A DNA stretch of 64,000 nt from CAYJPA01 sp964371945 (GTDB taxonomy: Bacteria > Chloroflexota > Chloroflexia > Thermomicrobiales > UBA6265): NCBI GenBank assembly GCA_964371945.1, contig CAYJPA010000010.1, forward strand, positions 22,291-86,290, written 5' to 3'. A model generated the notes under the pieces. The model searched no databases and was not told the DNA's origin. It saw nothing but the letters and a program-made list of their open reading frames with translations. Below, in pieces: positions 20,101 to 26,693 of the stretch (positions are counted from its first letter, which is position 1; each line of letters begins with the position of its first letter). The position numbers and the translations under genes are program-made.

Positions 20101-22715
20101 CGCTCGGCGGTATCGGTGGAAATGGAACGCTCGGCGCTGGCGGAGCTGGTGGCGAGGCAATCTGTGGAGCGACCACGGGCGGCAGCAACGATGGCGGGGA
20201 TGTGATCATCACCGGCGGCGTCGAAGGCGGATCGATCGGCGGTTACGGTGACGGAACCATCGGCGGCGCGAATATCTCCGGCGAAGCGGCCGGCGGCGAT
20301 GCCACTGGTGGCGAGAGCGAAGGCGGAGATGCAACCGGCGGAAACGCCGCTGGCGGCGATGCAGAAGTTCTCTCGACGTCTGGTGGCGGCGCCGAGGGTG
20401 GTAGCAACACCGGCGGTGGCGGCGGCGATGCGGCCGGAATCGCAACTGGCGGTGCCGGTGGCGCGGCCTCCGGTGAGACCAGCGGTGGAGCGACCTCCAC
20501 TGGCGATGCTGACGGTGGCGATGCCACTGGCGGCGATGGTGACGCCGGAGACGGTGCACTCGGTGGTACGGCTGATGCCGGCAACGGTAATGGCGGCGAC
20601 GCCTCGGGCAATACCACTGGAAGCACGCTTACCGGCGGAAATGCCACTGGCGGCACGTACAGCGGCGGCGATGTCCAGGTCGGAAACCCGATCGTTGATC
20701 CAGATGTCGATGGCGCCTTTGGATGCGATGCGACCGCGGGCAACGGCGGCGCCGGCAGCGGAGTTGGAGTTGGCGCAGGTGGATCCGGCGGCAACGCCAC
20801 ATGCGGCACCACGGATGGCGCCAATAATGAAGGCGGAAACGTAACCGCCGGCCCAATCAGCGGCGGTGATGTCACCGGACTTGGCGTAGCACCGTTCAAC
20901 ACCCTTGGCGGCGGCAACAAGGCCGGCAACGGCACCGGGGCTGATGCTACTGGCGGAAACAGCGACGCCGGCGATGGCAACGGTGGCGACTCGGTCGCCG
21001 GAAATGCGACTTCAGGTTCCGCGTCAGGTGGGTTCACCGACGGCGGGGATAACGAAGGCGGCGAAGGCGGCGAGGCGTCGGCAGCGACGGCGAACGGTGG
21101 CAGCGGAGACGGCGGCGACGGCGGCGATGCTGAAGGCGGCGACGGAATCGGCGGCGGCTCTGGCAGCGGCGGCAACGGCGGAACCGGCGGCAACGCTGAC
21201 AGCGGCAGCGCGATCGGCGGACACGGAGGCAACGCAAGCGCGGTCTCGGCAACGACCGATCAAACGGTTTCCGCGACCGCGGATGCGGCGGATGCAGGCT
21301 CGGCCACGACGGGCGAAGCATTCGGTGGTGAAGGCGGGCAGGCTGGCAACGGCGGCGACGGCGGAGCCGGCGATGGCGGATCGGCAGATGCAATCGGCGG
21401 CGCTGGCGACGGCGGAGCCGGCGATGCCGGCAACGCGGAGGCTGGCGGTGGTGGCGGCGCGAGTGGTAACACCTCAGGTGGCGCCACGGACTCCGGCAAC
21501 GCAACCGGCGGCGACGCGGGCGATGCAGACAGCGGCGACGGCACAGGCGGCGAACCCGGCAACGGCGGTAACGCCTCTGCACCAGACAGCGTCGGTGGCA
21601 ACGCGACTGGCGATACCAAGGGCGGGTCGGCTACAGGCGGAGCAGCAACTGGCGGCGTGGGCGACGGCGGCGAAGCCGGTGACCCAGCCAACGGCCTAAT
21701 CATCCTAATCGAAGGATGCTCCGCTCAGGGCGGTAACGGTGGTGACGGTGGTCTGGTAGCAAATGGCGGCGACGGTGGCGATGCGGTGCCTTGCGGCAAT
21801 ACCTCCGGCGGTGGAAACCTCGGTGGCGATGCCGTGGCCGGAGCGACCGGTGGCGGCGACGTAGGTGGCCTGACCGTCGGCGGCAACAATACCGCCGGGG
21901 ACGGCTCAACTTCGGGTCCGGTCGCTGGTGGTGACAGCACCGCCGGCGACGGCACCGGAGGCAATGCAACCGGCGGCGCCGGGACGAGCGGCAATACCAG
22001 CGGTAACGTCACCGACGGCGGCGCCAATCAAGGAGGAGCCGGCGGCAACGCCACGGGCGGCAATGGCACTGGCGGCAACGCAACCGGCGGAACCGGCGGC
22101 AATGCGACAAGTGGCGACGGCACCGGCGGGCTTGCCGGAAACGGCGGCAGCGGTGGCGCGGGCGGATCCGCGGAGTCTGGTGGCGCGGAGAGCGGTCACG
22201 GCGGGAACGCCGGCGATGCGGCCTTCAGCGGCACCAGTGCCGAGTACGACTTCGAGTTCAGCAACACCGTGAGCGATGCCGGCAGCTTCGTTCTGGCAGC
22301 CAGCAGCTCCGAGTGGCTTGGCGATTGCACGGGTTACTGTGTGGACAGCGACAGCGAGGACTGCACCGGTCTGTGCGAGTGGTCCGACGTCTTCGGAGAC
22401 TGCACCGGCGAATGCGAAGAAACATGGGTCGGCGGCGATTGCACGGGTGACTGTGAGCCCGCCGAGATCGATGGCGACTGCACCGGCGATTGTTCCGAAG
22501 AAGACGACGATGACCACAACGGGAACAACAATGGGCCCAACAGCGTCGGTGGGGAGGACGATAGCGACGATGCGAGTGAAATCGCATCTGTAAGCGCTCT
22601 GCCGTCGACGGGAGCCGGCCCAGCCGGTCAGACCAACGAGGAGTTGATGCTCTTCGCGGGGCTGCTGCTCCTGGTTGGGGCGGCGGGTCTGGAGATTCGA
22701 CGCCGCGCCGCATAA
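14163..22715 (+). CDS. giant Gly-rich repeat protein (2850 residues) with LPSTG wall-sorting signal
   Basis: The ATG at 14163 is preferred over in-frame starts at 14007 and 14061 because GGAGGGGATC lies just before it and a clean signal peptide follows (hydrophobic core to about residue 31, cleavage near ATWA/A). The mature protein is almost entirely Gly, Ala, Thr, Ser, Asn and Asp in pentapeptide-like GGxxx steps (GGNAT, GGDAS, GGAGT). Less regular inserts recur in a higher-order period of about 325-335 residues. One is a GC...C insert with two cysteines 23-26 residues apart, seen eight times. The other is a GHGGNAN insert, seen six times plus one variant. Residues about 2720-2780 hold five DCTGxC repeats, then an Asp-rich stretch, LPSTG (22599-22613), a membrane helix and IRRRAA. 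This is the sortase-substrate layout. Composition recalls PE_PGRS proteins and silks, but no homology is claimed. A promoter and long leader precede it and a strong terminator follows. Likely an extracellular fibre, coat or adhesin. Confidence 0.92.
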   Translation: MSRNKFFTVMRIVGVLAMIASWPAFSTATWAAPSGKTTVTSSLHQDADSDATGGDGASGNTGGATGGTGGAGGTGATGGDGSAGDGSATGGDASGGSGAGGDSTSGNGGNAGGDTTGGATTGGNASGGSGTGGGAIGGDSGAGGIGTGGAGTGGAASGNTTGGSTSGGNATGGTTIGGSAGSVTNIIPNPPVGPIGPSQAVGGNGGAGNIGSGGAGGNASAGGTSGGGNAGGDAASGNVIGGGAFTITAGGGNQGGEGLGGVAFGGDSSGGDATGGTAAGGNALGGSATGNETIGGTNTGGEGGLADASDATGGDGTGGTGGTGTGGNASGGAGGVGGDGGTGGSAYTGNADGGDGGNASADAVNVDSDTTIVTSLSDGGDGGEANSGEALAGSGGNGGDAGETGDGFGGDGSADGGDGSGGDANASGDGDATGGNGGNADGATTGGNTTSGNSTAGDAGGGTAEGGDGDLGGNATGGAGTGGAASGETEGAVTNGGAATGGDTDGGDVLTFTNGCFAFAGDGGAATLVAIGGAGGAAECGNDGSGQIVTTGGGNLGGNATAGDVTGGGAAALVIGGDNSGGNTKAGSADGGDSNGGNSTGGKATGGASESGAASGSSASGGGNTGGDGGAATAGDADGGSGTGGNGGTAAGGAGTGGASGDGGNGGAAGEAGTGGASGGHGGNANAESVGEDCGCTTVASESLGGDAGFGASGDAFSSDGGLGGNGGVGGEGQGGSAFADGGDGTSGAADSGNANAGDGGNATGATTAGSTTSAEATAANGTGGNGLGGDGGPGGEGRGGNATGGAASGDTGSEDISGGTAIGGSFEGGDVYNDFFQTGDTGTTTVGCLAEASDGGASGAVGVGGTGGNAECDRTSGGGNTGGDVGGTADVTGGNAVGSVEGGLSSGGDAGGASGNGGDSSGGEGAGGSAVGGGTGGNGTGGNSTGGGDGIGGAASAGNASGDTVGGAVEGGDASGLNAEGGDHTSDTVGCTAVAGAAGDGGLVANGGAGGDASCDDTAGGLNNGGDVVVGNVTGGDAGSIPDSISTEGGENVGGSAGSGSGTGGESEGGDGTGGNAGVGNKGFVETGAVSNGAVDGGGSTGGNGGNADATLSDTGDATGGNGGAGTEGGAGTGGIGGNGGGGGTGGSGYSGYAEGGHGGNANAGALGDNCDCVVGAISSGGAGGAANTGTGAGGAAGVGGTGGDAGNGAGGTGSGDGGDATSGSGASGDANGGNGGAADGATTGGNAAGGTVTVGTATAGNGVGGEAGEGSTGTGGNAAAGNASGSTTGGAAIAGDAGPGRSVITGGDTTVTTDGCNAIGGPAGAGDAFGIGGGGAGGNATCGTDAGDNDTTNTANNGGNVTVGNITGGSIGGSGIFDETTTGGDNIGGSAQGGDANPNGGDGESQAGDATGGDAIAGAVSVGATIGGNTTGGENEGGTGGSATSGSGSSGSSTGGNGGAGVGGDGDGGDGGAAGNGGSAGIGESGDAAGGHGGNANAEAVGLGPVFVDPLSSSTGGDAGTAWTGDGVSGSAGSGGNGGQGGEGLGADGTADGGTSASGNGTGGDATGGVGGAAQGNTTGGETTGSNAVSGNATGGEGDAGDADDAGAATGGTATGGAASGNTTGGALNAGDATAGDYDGGDVDSRVLGCLAFAGSGGDGGLLGGGGAGGDATCTGGTSGGGNTGGSVGTEDVTGGSIEAGASSTLGGDNVVGGGRGPSALGGDASGGDSEGGDADGGDASGGDATGGIVSGADTDGGLNAGGDAGDAFGNNGNGGAASGGNGGNATAGAGEGGDGGSGGLGGDSGSGASGDADSGHGGNANTQSATDSCGTCEASSVANGGAGGDSTSGYAEGGSGGEAGSGGLAADGTGGGADATGGNGTGGEADESGLATGGDGGAGGGNTTGGAATGGTATGGNGDGGDALGGDGDLGGNATAGDATSGDASGETNGSIETAGNATGSDAGGGAVVSETTGCTALGGIGGNGTLGAGGAGGEAICGATTGGSNDGGDVIITGGVEGGSIGGYGDGTIGGANISGEAAGGDATGGESEGGDATGGNAAGGDAEVLSTSGGGAEGGSNTGGGGGDAAGIATGGAGGAASGETSGGATSTGDADGGDATGGDGDAGDGALGGTADAGNGNGGDASGNTTGSTLTGGNATGGTYSGGDVQVGNPIVDPDVDGAFGCDATAGNGGAGSGVGVGAGGSGGNATCGTTDGANNEGGNVTAGPISGGDVTGLGVAPFNTLGGGNKAGNGTGADATGGNSDAGDGNGGDSVAGNATSGSASGGFTDGGDNEGGEGGEASAATANGGSGDGGDGGDAEGGDGIGGGSGSGGNGGTGGNADSGSAIGGHGGNASAVSATTDQTVSATADAADAGSATTGEAFGGEGGQAGNGGDGGAGDGGSADAIGGAGDGGAGDAGNAEAGGGGGASGNTSGGATDSGNATGGDAGDADSGDGTGGEPGNGGNASAPDSVGGNATGDTKGGSATGGAATGGVGDGGEAGDPANGLIILIEGCSAQGGNGGDGGLVANGGDGGDAVPCGNTSGGGNLGGDAVAGATGGGDVGGLTVGGNNTAGDGSTSGPVAGGDSTAGDGTGGNATGGAGTSGNTSGNVTDGGANQGGAGGNATGGNGTGGNATGGTGGNATSGDGTGGLAGNGGSGGAGGSAESGGAESGHGGNAGDAAFSGTSAEYDFEFSNTVSDAGSFVLAASSSEWLGDCTGYCVDSDSEDCTGLCEWSDVFGDCTGECEETWVGGDCTGDCEPAEIDGDCTGDCSEEDDDDHNGNNNGPNSVGGEDDSDDASEIASVSALPSTGAGPAGQTNEELMLFAGLLLLVGAAGLEIRRRAA
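22323..22493 (+). repeat. five tandem DCTGxC repeats in the stalk of the giant surface protein
   Basis: Repeat starts at 22323, 22359, 22398, 22437 and 22476 give spacings of 12, 13, 13 and 13 codons. Each unit carries DCTGxC with x being Y, L, E, D or D, so there are ten cysteines in about 57 residues. The units lie just outside an Asp-rich linker and the LPSTG signal. Disulfide bonding or metal binding is possible. Confidence 0.85.
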
Positions 22716-22750
22716 GTAGCGCTCCGTCGAATAAGAGCTGAAGCGAAGTC

Positions 22751-22780
22751 AAGAACCCGGGGGATCTCCCCCGGGTTCTT
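22751..22780. terminator. strong intrinsic terminator after the giant gene
   Basis: A perfect 13-bp stem (AAGAACCCGGGGG with CCCCCGGGTTCTT) and a four-base loop begin 35 bases after the stop codon at 22715, followed by GCTTTG. The stem is very GC-rich, and it is the first feature after the gene. Confidence 0.85.
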
Positions 22781-23080
22781 GCTTTGTAGTTTCAGTGAAA
22801 TGCACGACGCAACACTGGCCCGGCACATGAACGGATCACGTCCGTCGCCTCCGCCCCCTACCATGCACAACCGGCCCTATGATGCCTGCGGTCAAGGCGA
22901 GATGTCGTAGCAGCGGGATCTTAAGAACGTAGGGCGCTACAAATGAATGGTGTTTGCGATCTACCTACCACTGAAGACATATGGAGCAAGAGAAATAAAA
23001 GAATGAAATCGCAACGGTTTGCTGAGCTCGCTCCAGGGTCATTGAAACAGATCCCAATCAGCCGGAAATCACTCAGGGGT

Positions 23081-23103
23081 GTGACATTTTGTGACATTTT
23101 GTG
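23081..23103. repeat. perfect tandem decamer GTGACATTTT x2
   Basis: Two adjacent identical 10-bp units followed by a further GTG. Too short to classify; it could be a binding site or a slippage product. Confidence 0.6.
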
Positions 23104-23177
23104 CGTTTGGAAGCCTGCCAACGATGAACTTTGGCAACTCGCCATGTCGAAACGGACCCGCTCGAGAAACCGGAACG

Positions 23178-23206
23178 CAAACGCGCCGTTACGGCGCCTT
23201 CGTTTT
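23178..23206. terminator. possible terminator downstream of panB
   Basis: GCGCCG/CGGCGC with a TTA loop, extended by imperfect CAAACG/CGTTTTG pairing. It lies about 140 bases beyond the panB stop. The U-tract on the panB strand is weak, so this is tentative. Confidence 0.4.
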
Positions 23207-23346
23207 GATACGCACGCCGTTTTTCGCGATTCGCGCTGCGATCAACCTGGTCGAATCCGGGTCTTTGCAGCATCGGAGAGGAGTCCGCGAGCAGCTGCTC
23301 TCGCGTCGTCAACCGATCAAACGGGGTTGATGGCTGCTTGCGACTG

Positions 23347-24201
23347 TCAAGCAGAAAGTCGCGATTCTATCTCTGCCAATACCGCCGGATCCAGTGCGGT
23401 CGAAAAATCGGCGCCCGGAAAGACCCCGCTCTTCGTCTCTTCCACATACGACCTGAACGCAACCTCGATCTGATTGCCAAGATCGGCGTACCGCTTGGGA
23501 AACTTCAAAAAGAGCGTGCTCTCGATCCCCAGGAGATCGGCCGAAACCACGGTTTGGCCATCGCATTTCCCGCCCGCGCCGATCCCAATCGTCGGTATCG
23601 ATACGGATCTGGTCACGGTGGCCGCCAGCTCCGCCGGGATCGCTTCAACCACCATGCTGTATGCGCCCGCATCTGCGACCGCCAGTGCATCGTCCACGAT
23701 TGCCATCGCGGATTCGATGTCTCCACCCTGGGTCCCGAACCCCGACGTTCCGCCCGTTTGCGGCGTCATCCCGATATGGCCCATAACCGGAATGCCCGCA
23801 CCGGCCAGAACCCGAATGCAAACCGCGGTCGCTCCTCGGCCTCCTTCGAGTTTGACGGCGTCCGCGCCTCCTTCCTGCAACAGCCGGCCCGCATTCTGAA
23901 GTGCCTGTGCGTCGCTGAGATGATAGGAGAGGAACGGCATATCGGCGACGACATGCGTGTGCGGAGCGCCACGCACGACCGCCCGGCAGTGGTAGATCAC
24001 ATCGTCCATTGTGACCGGAGTCGGAGAGTCGTATCCGAGCACGGTCATTCCAAGTGAATCGCCAACAAGGATCAGATCGATTCCGGACGACTCAACCAGG
24101 CGGGCGATCGGGTAGTCGTAGGCAGCGATCATCGTCAGCTTCTCACCCTCCTTGCGTCGAGCGATTTCCCGGGCGGTGAGTTTGGTGCGTTGATCGCTCA
24201 T
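23347..24201 (-). CDS. panB: 3-methyl-2-oxobutanoate hydroxymethyltransferase (ketopantoate hydroxymethyltransferase)
   Basis: The protein has 284 residues. It transfers the hydroxymethyl group of 5,10-methylene-tetrahydrofolate to 2-oxoisovalerate, the first step of pantothenate and CoA synthesis. Family landmarks are complete: AAYDYPIARLVESSGID, the Mg-binding VGDSLGM, PVTMDDVIYH, GAPHTHVVADMPFLSY, VKLEGG and IPTIGIGAGGKCDGQ. The ATG at 24201 is preceded by GGGAG seven bases upstream; in-frame upstream codons to 24345 lack such a site. It stands alone here, away from panC (40907), where a second panB copy carries a large internal deletion. This is therefore probably the functional copy. Confidence 0.95.
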   Translation of the reverse strand: MSDQRTKLTAREIARRKEGEKLTMIAAYDYPIARLVESSGIDLILVGDSLGMTVLGYDSPTPVTMDDVIYHCRAVVRGAPHTHVVADMPFLSYHLSDAQALQNAGRLLQEGGADAVKLEGGRGATAVCIRVLAGAGIPVMGHIGMTPQTGGTSGFGTQGGDIESAMAIVDDALAVADAGAYSMVVEAIPAELAATVTRSVSIPTIGIGAGGKCDGQTVVSADLLGIESTLFLKFPKRYADLGNQIEVAFRSYVEETKSGVFPGADFSTALDPAVLAEIESRLSA

Positions 24202-24430
24202 GAATATTTCTCCCAGCTTGCTCAAGGCCATATCGTGCTCTGATCCCGAGCACAACATGTTCTGAAGAATGAACGGCCGATTGCCGCATGATAAACGCCA
24301 CAATTCTTGATGAAGCACGGTTAAGACCCCTGGCCGAACCGCCATCGAACCGGGCTGATTGTGTCAGACTCCGTCGGAGGCTCAACCTGAGCCTCATATG
24401 CCGTGCATGCTTGGAACGGGCAATTGAACG

Positions 24431-24685
24431 TTGAGTGACGGAATAGACCGCCGCCATGCCGGCGTACCAGATTCACCTCTATGCGCAGGCTGCGGCATCG
24501 CGCTAACTGAGCCGTTCGGTTGGTGCTCCAACTGTTCAGGGGCTTATTGCTTCGACTGTGGCCGCACGCACTTCTGCATGGAGTCTTGTCAAGCTTCAGG
24601 CTGTCGAGCGGGGCTCTGCGTCCGCCTGGTGGATCGAGGGCTTCTCTCGGATCAGTGGGGTTTGCCAATCGCGAACTGTCCCTGA
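24431..24685 (+). CDS. small Cys-rich, probable zinc-binding protein
   Basis: The protein has 84 residues, apparently starting from TTG at 24431. No better in-frame start is seen and the ribosome site is weak. Five CxxC-like pairs are visible: LCAGCG, WCSNC, YCFDCG, FCMESC and CRAGLC. The spacing suggests two or more zinc ribbons or a treble-clef fold. No catalytic motif and no signal peptide are seen, so it is probably cytoplasmic. It lies between divergent panB and a DNA glycosylase gene. Function unknown; the regular cysteine pairs argue for a real gene. Confidence 0.5.
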   Translation: MSDGIDRRHAGVPDSPLCAGCGIALTEPFGWCSNCSGAYCFDCGRTHFCMESCQASGCRAGLCVRLVDRGLLSDQWGLPIANCP

Positions 24686-24811
24686 AACGAGAAGTGCTCT
24701 GGCAGCATCGAACAGTCGTCCGACAGCGAACGTTACTCTGTTGTGTGGGTAGAATCGGATGAGCGAATGCGAGCGGGTGAACGACAGTAAGTCGCCTCGG
24801 GCGGCGCTGAG

Positions 24812-25765
24812 ATGACCCCCCTGAAGACAACCGAATTCCCACTCATTGGTCCGGCCGGAGAACCGGTCGATTTCAACCGCACGATCAACGGGCATGGCGT
24901 GACCAGCCTCCCGCCCATGATTGTCGACGAGGCCGGCGACACCTTGACCGTCACGCTCGCGCTTCCATCCCTTCCGCCTCGAACGGTGACCCTATCGTCG
25001 CAACGCCATGGGATTGCTGAGGCAGCAGTTCACGGCGCTTCGCCCAGCGATTCCGAGATGGCGCTCGTTCTCTCCGGGGTTCGTTATCTGCTTCGGCTCG
25101 ACCAAGATCTCTCGGCGTTCTACGCGCGAGCCGCGGATGATCCGGAATTGAGTTGGGCAACTCGAGGCGCGGGCAGGATGACACGGTGCCAGACCGCGTT
25201 CGAAGATGTCGTCAAAACCATCTGCACAACGAACTGTGCGTGGTCCGCGACCGTTCGCATGACGAATGCGCTTGTCCAGCATCTCGGTGCGCGGTCACCG
25301 GATGCGCCATCCGAGAGTTGGGAAGGAAGAGCTTTCCCCACTCCGGCCGCGATGGCAGCGGCGGATGACCAGTTCTATCGCGAAGTTGCGCGGTGCGGTT
25401 ATCGGGGAGCGTATCTCCGGAAACTGGCACAGTCTGTCGCGGACGGAGCGGTCGATTTGGAATCGCTTGCCGCCGCATCTCCAGATGAGCTGCCGGACGA
25501 TGAGATGGCGCTCCGCCTGCAGGCGCTCCCGGGTGTCGGGCCGTACGCCGCGGCCCACATCATGATGATGCTCGGGCGCTATTCCCGGCTCATTCTGGAC
25601 TCCTGGACACGACCGGCCTATGCGAAGATCGCCGGTGTCGAATCCATTCCGGATGACGAGATCGTGGCGCGATTTGCGCCCTTCGGTGAGTATGCGGGTC
25701 TCGCGTTCTGGCTCTTCGTTACCAGACAGTGGATTGACGATGACGAGTCGCCTTCTCAGTCCTGA
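24812..25765 (+). CDS. HhH-GPD superfamily DNA glycosylase (AlkA/OGG-like)
   Basis: The protein has 317 residues. The C-terminal half contains the helix-hairpin-helix and Gly/Pro-Asp signature: LQALPGVGPYAAAHIMMMLG followed by LILDSW, whose Asp matches the catalytic aspartate. The position occupied by lysine in bifunctional OGG-type enzymes (GVGxK) is tyrosine here (GVGPY), so a monofunctional glycosylase that removes damaged bases is more likely. The N-terminal 120 residues resemble the beta-rich domain of AlkA/OGG enzymes. The likely role is base excision repair of alkylated or oxidised DNA. The ATG at 24812 follows a purine-poor region, so the start is slightly uncertain. Confidence 0.8.
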   Translation: MTPLKTTEFPLIGPAGEPVDFNRTINGHGVTSLPPMIVDEAGDTLTVTLALPSLPPRTVTLSSQRHGIAEAAVHGASPSDSEMALVLSGVRYLLRLDQDLSAFYARAADDPELSWATRGAGRMTRCQTAFEDVVKTICTTNCAWSATVRMTNALVQHLGARSPDAPSESWEGRAFPTPAAMAAADDQFYREVARCGYRGAYLRKLAQSVADGAVDLESLAAASPDELPDDEMALRLQALPGVGPYAAAHIMMMLGRYSRLILDSWTRPAYAKIAGVESIPDDEIVARFAPFGEYAGLAFWLFVTRQWIDDDESPSQS

Positions 25766-25877
25766 CAGCGCTCCGCTGTGCTCGAGGAGGTCCATGCGCC
25801 AGCTGACGGCGGGCGATTGAAATCCAAGAAGCCAGGTGAGCGCGCTAGTCCGACATGAGCGGGAAGGAAGAAGGAGA

Positions 25878-26555
25878 ATGCCGGAATCCGTATGCGACCA
25901 TTTGCATCGTCTGGCCGAGCCGATCTGGCACGCGCAACGGATGCACCCTTTCGTACGTGGAATCGGCGACGGAACGCTCGATTCCTCCAAGTTCTCGATG
26001 TGGCTTCGTCAGGACTACCTCTTCCTGATCGATTATGGCCGCGTCTTCGCGTACGCGGCGGCACGGGCTCCAGACCTTATGACGATGCAAGCGTTTGCCC
26101 GGCTGTTGACGGAAACCCTCAACCAGGAGATGGATCTCCACCGATCGTATGTCTCGAGCTTCGGCATTACCGTTGGCGATCTGGAGAACGAAAGCAAAGC
26201 TCCGGTGACACAGGGATACACCGACTTTCTGCTCAGGACGGCAGCAACCGGGGACTATCGCGAGCTGCTTGGCGCGCTCTTGCCGTGCATGTGGGGTTAC
26301 AGCTCGCTAGGGCAGGAGTTGCAGGCAGCGGGACTGCCGGCCGACGAGCGTTTCGCACGCTGGATCACCCTTTATGCATCACCAGAGTTTGCCGAACTGG
26401 CTGACTGGTGCCGGCGCCTCCTGGAACAGGCTTGTCAGGGTGTTTCGGCCGCCGATCTCGCCAGGGTCGAGCAGGCGTTCGTCGTGTCCAGCCAGTATGA
26501 GCTTGCATTCTGGGAAATGGCATGGAGCCCAGGCTCAGGATATGCTGCATGGTAG
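25878..26555 (+). CDS. tenA: TenA-family thiaminase II / aminopyrimidine aminohydrolase
   Basis: The protein has 225 residues. The ATG at 25878 has GAAGGAGA directly upstream. Family residues are visible: the Asp in RQDYLFLIDY, the catalytic Cys in LLPCMWGYSSLGQEL and the Glu near the end in YELAFWEMAW. TenA proteins salvage thiamine breakdown products to hydroxymethylpyrimidine or cleave thiamine. No TPP riboswitch core or other thi gene is visible here, so the pathway context is weak. The gene ends before a shared bidirectional terminator. Confidence 0.88.
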   Translation: MPESVCDHLHRLAEPIWHAQRMHPFVRGIGDGTLDSSKFSMWLRQDYLFLIDYGRVFAYAAARAPDLMTMQAFARLLTETLNQEMDLHRSYVSSFGITVGDLENESKAPVTQGYTDFLLRTAATGDYRELLGALLPCMWGYSSLGQELQAAGLPADERFARWITLYASPEFAELADWCRRLLEQACQGVSAADLARVEQAFVVSSQYELAFWEMAWSPGSGYAAW

Positions 26556-26638
26556 AGGATTAGGTTCTGAGGTTCATATCCCAAGCGTTCGAGCCGGGTA
26601 GGAGCGGACGATCATCGATTCGAGGTTGTTCTCAAACG

Positions 26639-26669
26639 ACAAGAGCCCGGCCAATCGCCGGACTCTTGT
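26639..26669. terminator. bidirectional intrinsic terminator between tenA and the secreted repeat protein
   Basis: ACAAGAGCCCGGC pairs with GCCGGACTCTTGT (13 positions, one mismatch) around a CAATC loop. It lies between two convergent genes, 84 bases after tenA and 25 bases beyond the stop of the minus-strand gene. Confidence 0.7.
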
Positions 26670-26693
26670 GGTGTTCACATGGGTCGTGGATTG

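Larger units (their letters stand above)
22781..23346. other. intergenic region without a recognisable gene
   Basis: This spacer lies between two convergent genes. It holds a perfect tandem GTGACATTTT duplication (23081-23100) and a hairpin at 23178-23206. It is richer in A and T than its surroundings around 22930-23010. Short open frames here show no coding character. Confidence 0.5.

Noticed and set aside
14294..21703. Many long open frames antisense to the giant gene (for example 15522-17117, 17621-18853 and 19079-20212 on the minus strand)
   Set aside because: They are Pro/Ala- or Arg-rich mirror images of GGC/GGT/ACC codon repeats. They have no start sites or signals of their own, while the sense frame has a signal peptide and anchor.
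14300..22200. CRISPR array or DNA satellite
   Set aside because: The repeats are codon-level and irregular, keep one reading frame throughout and have no constant spacer pattern.
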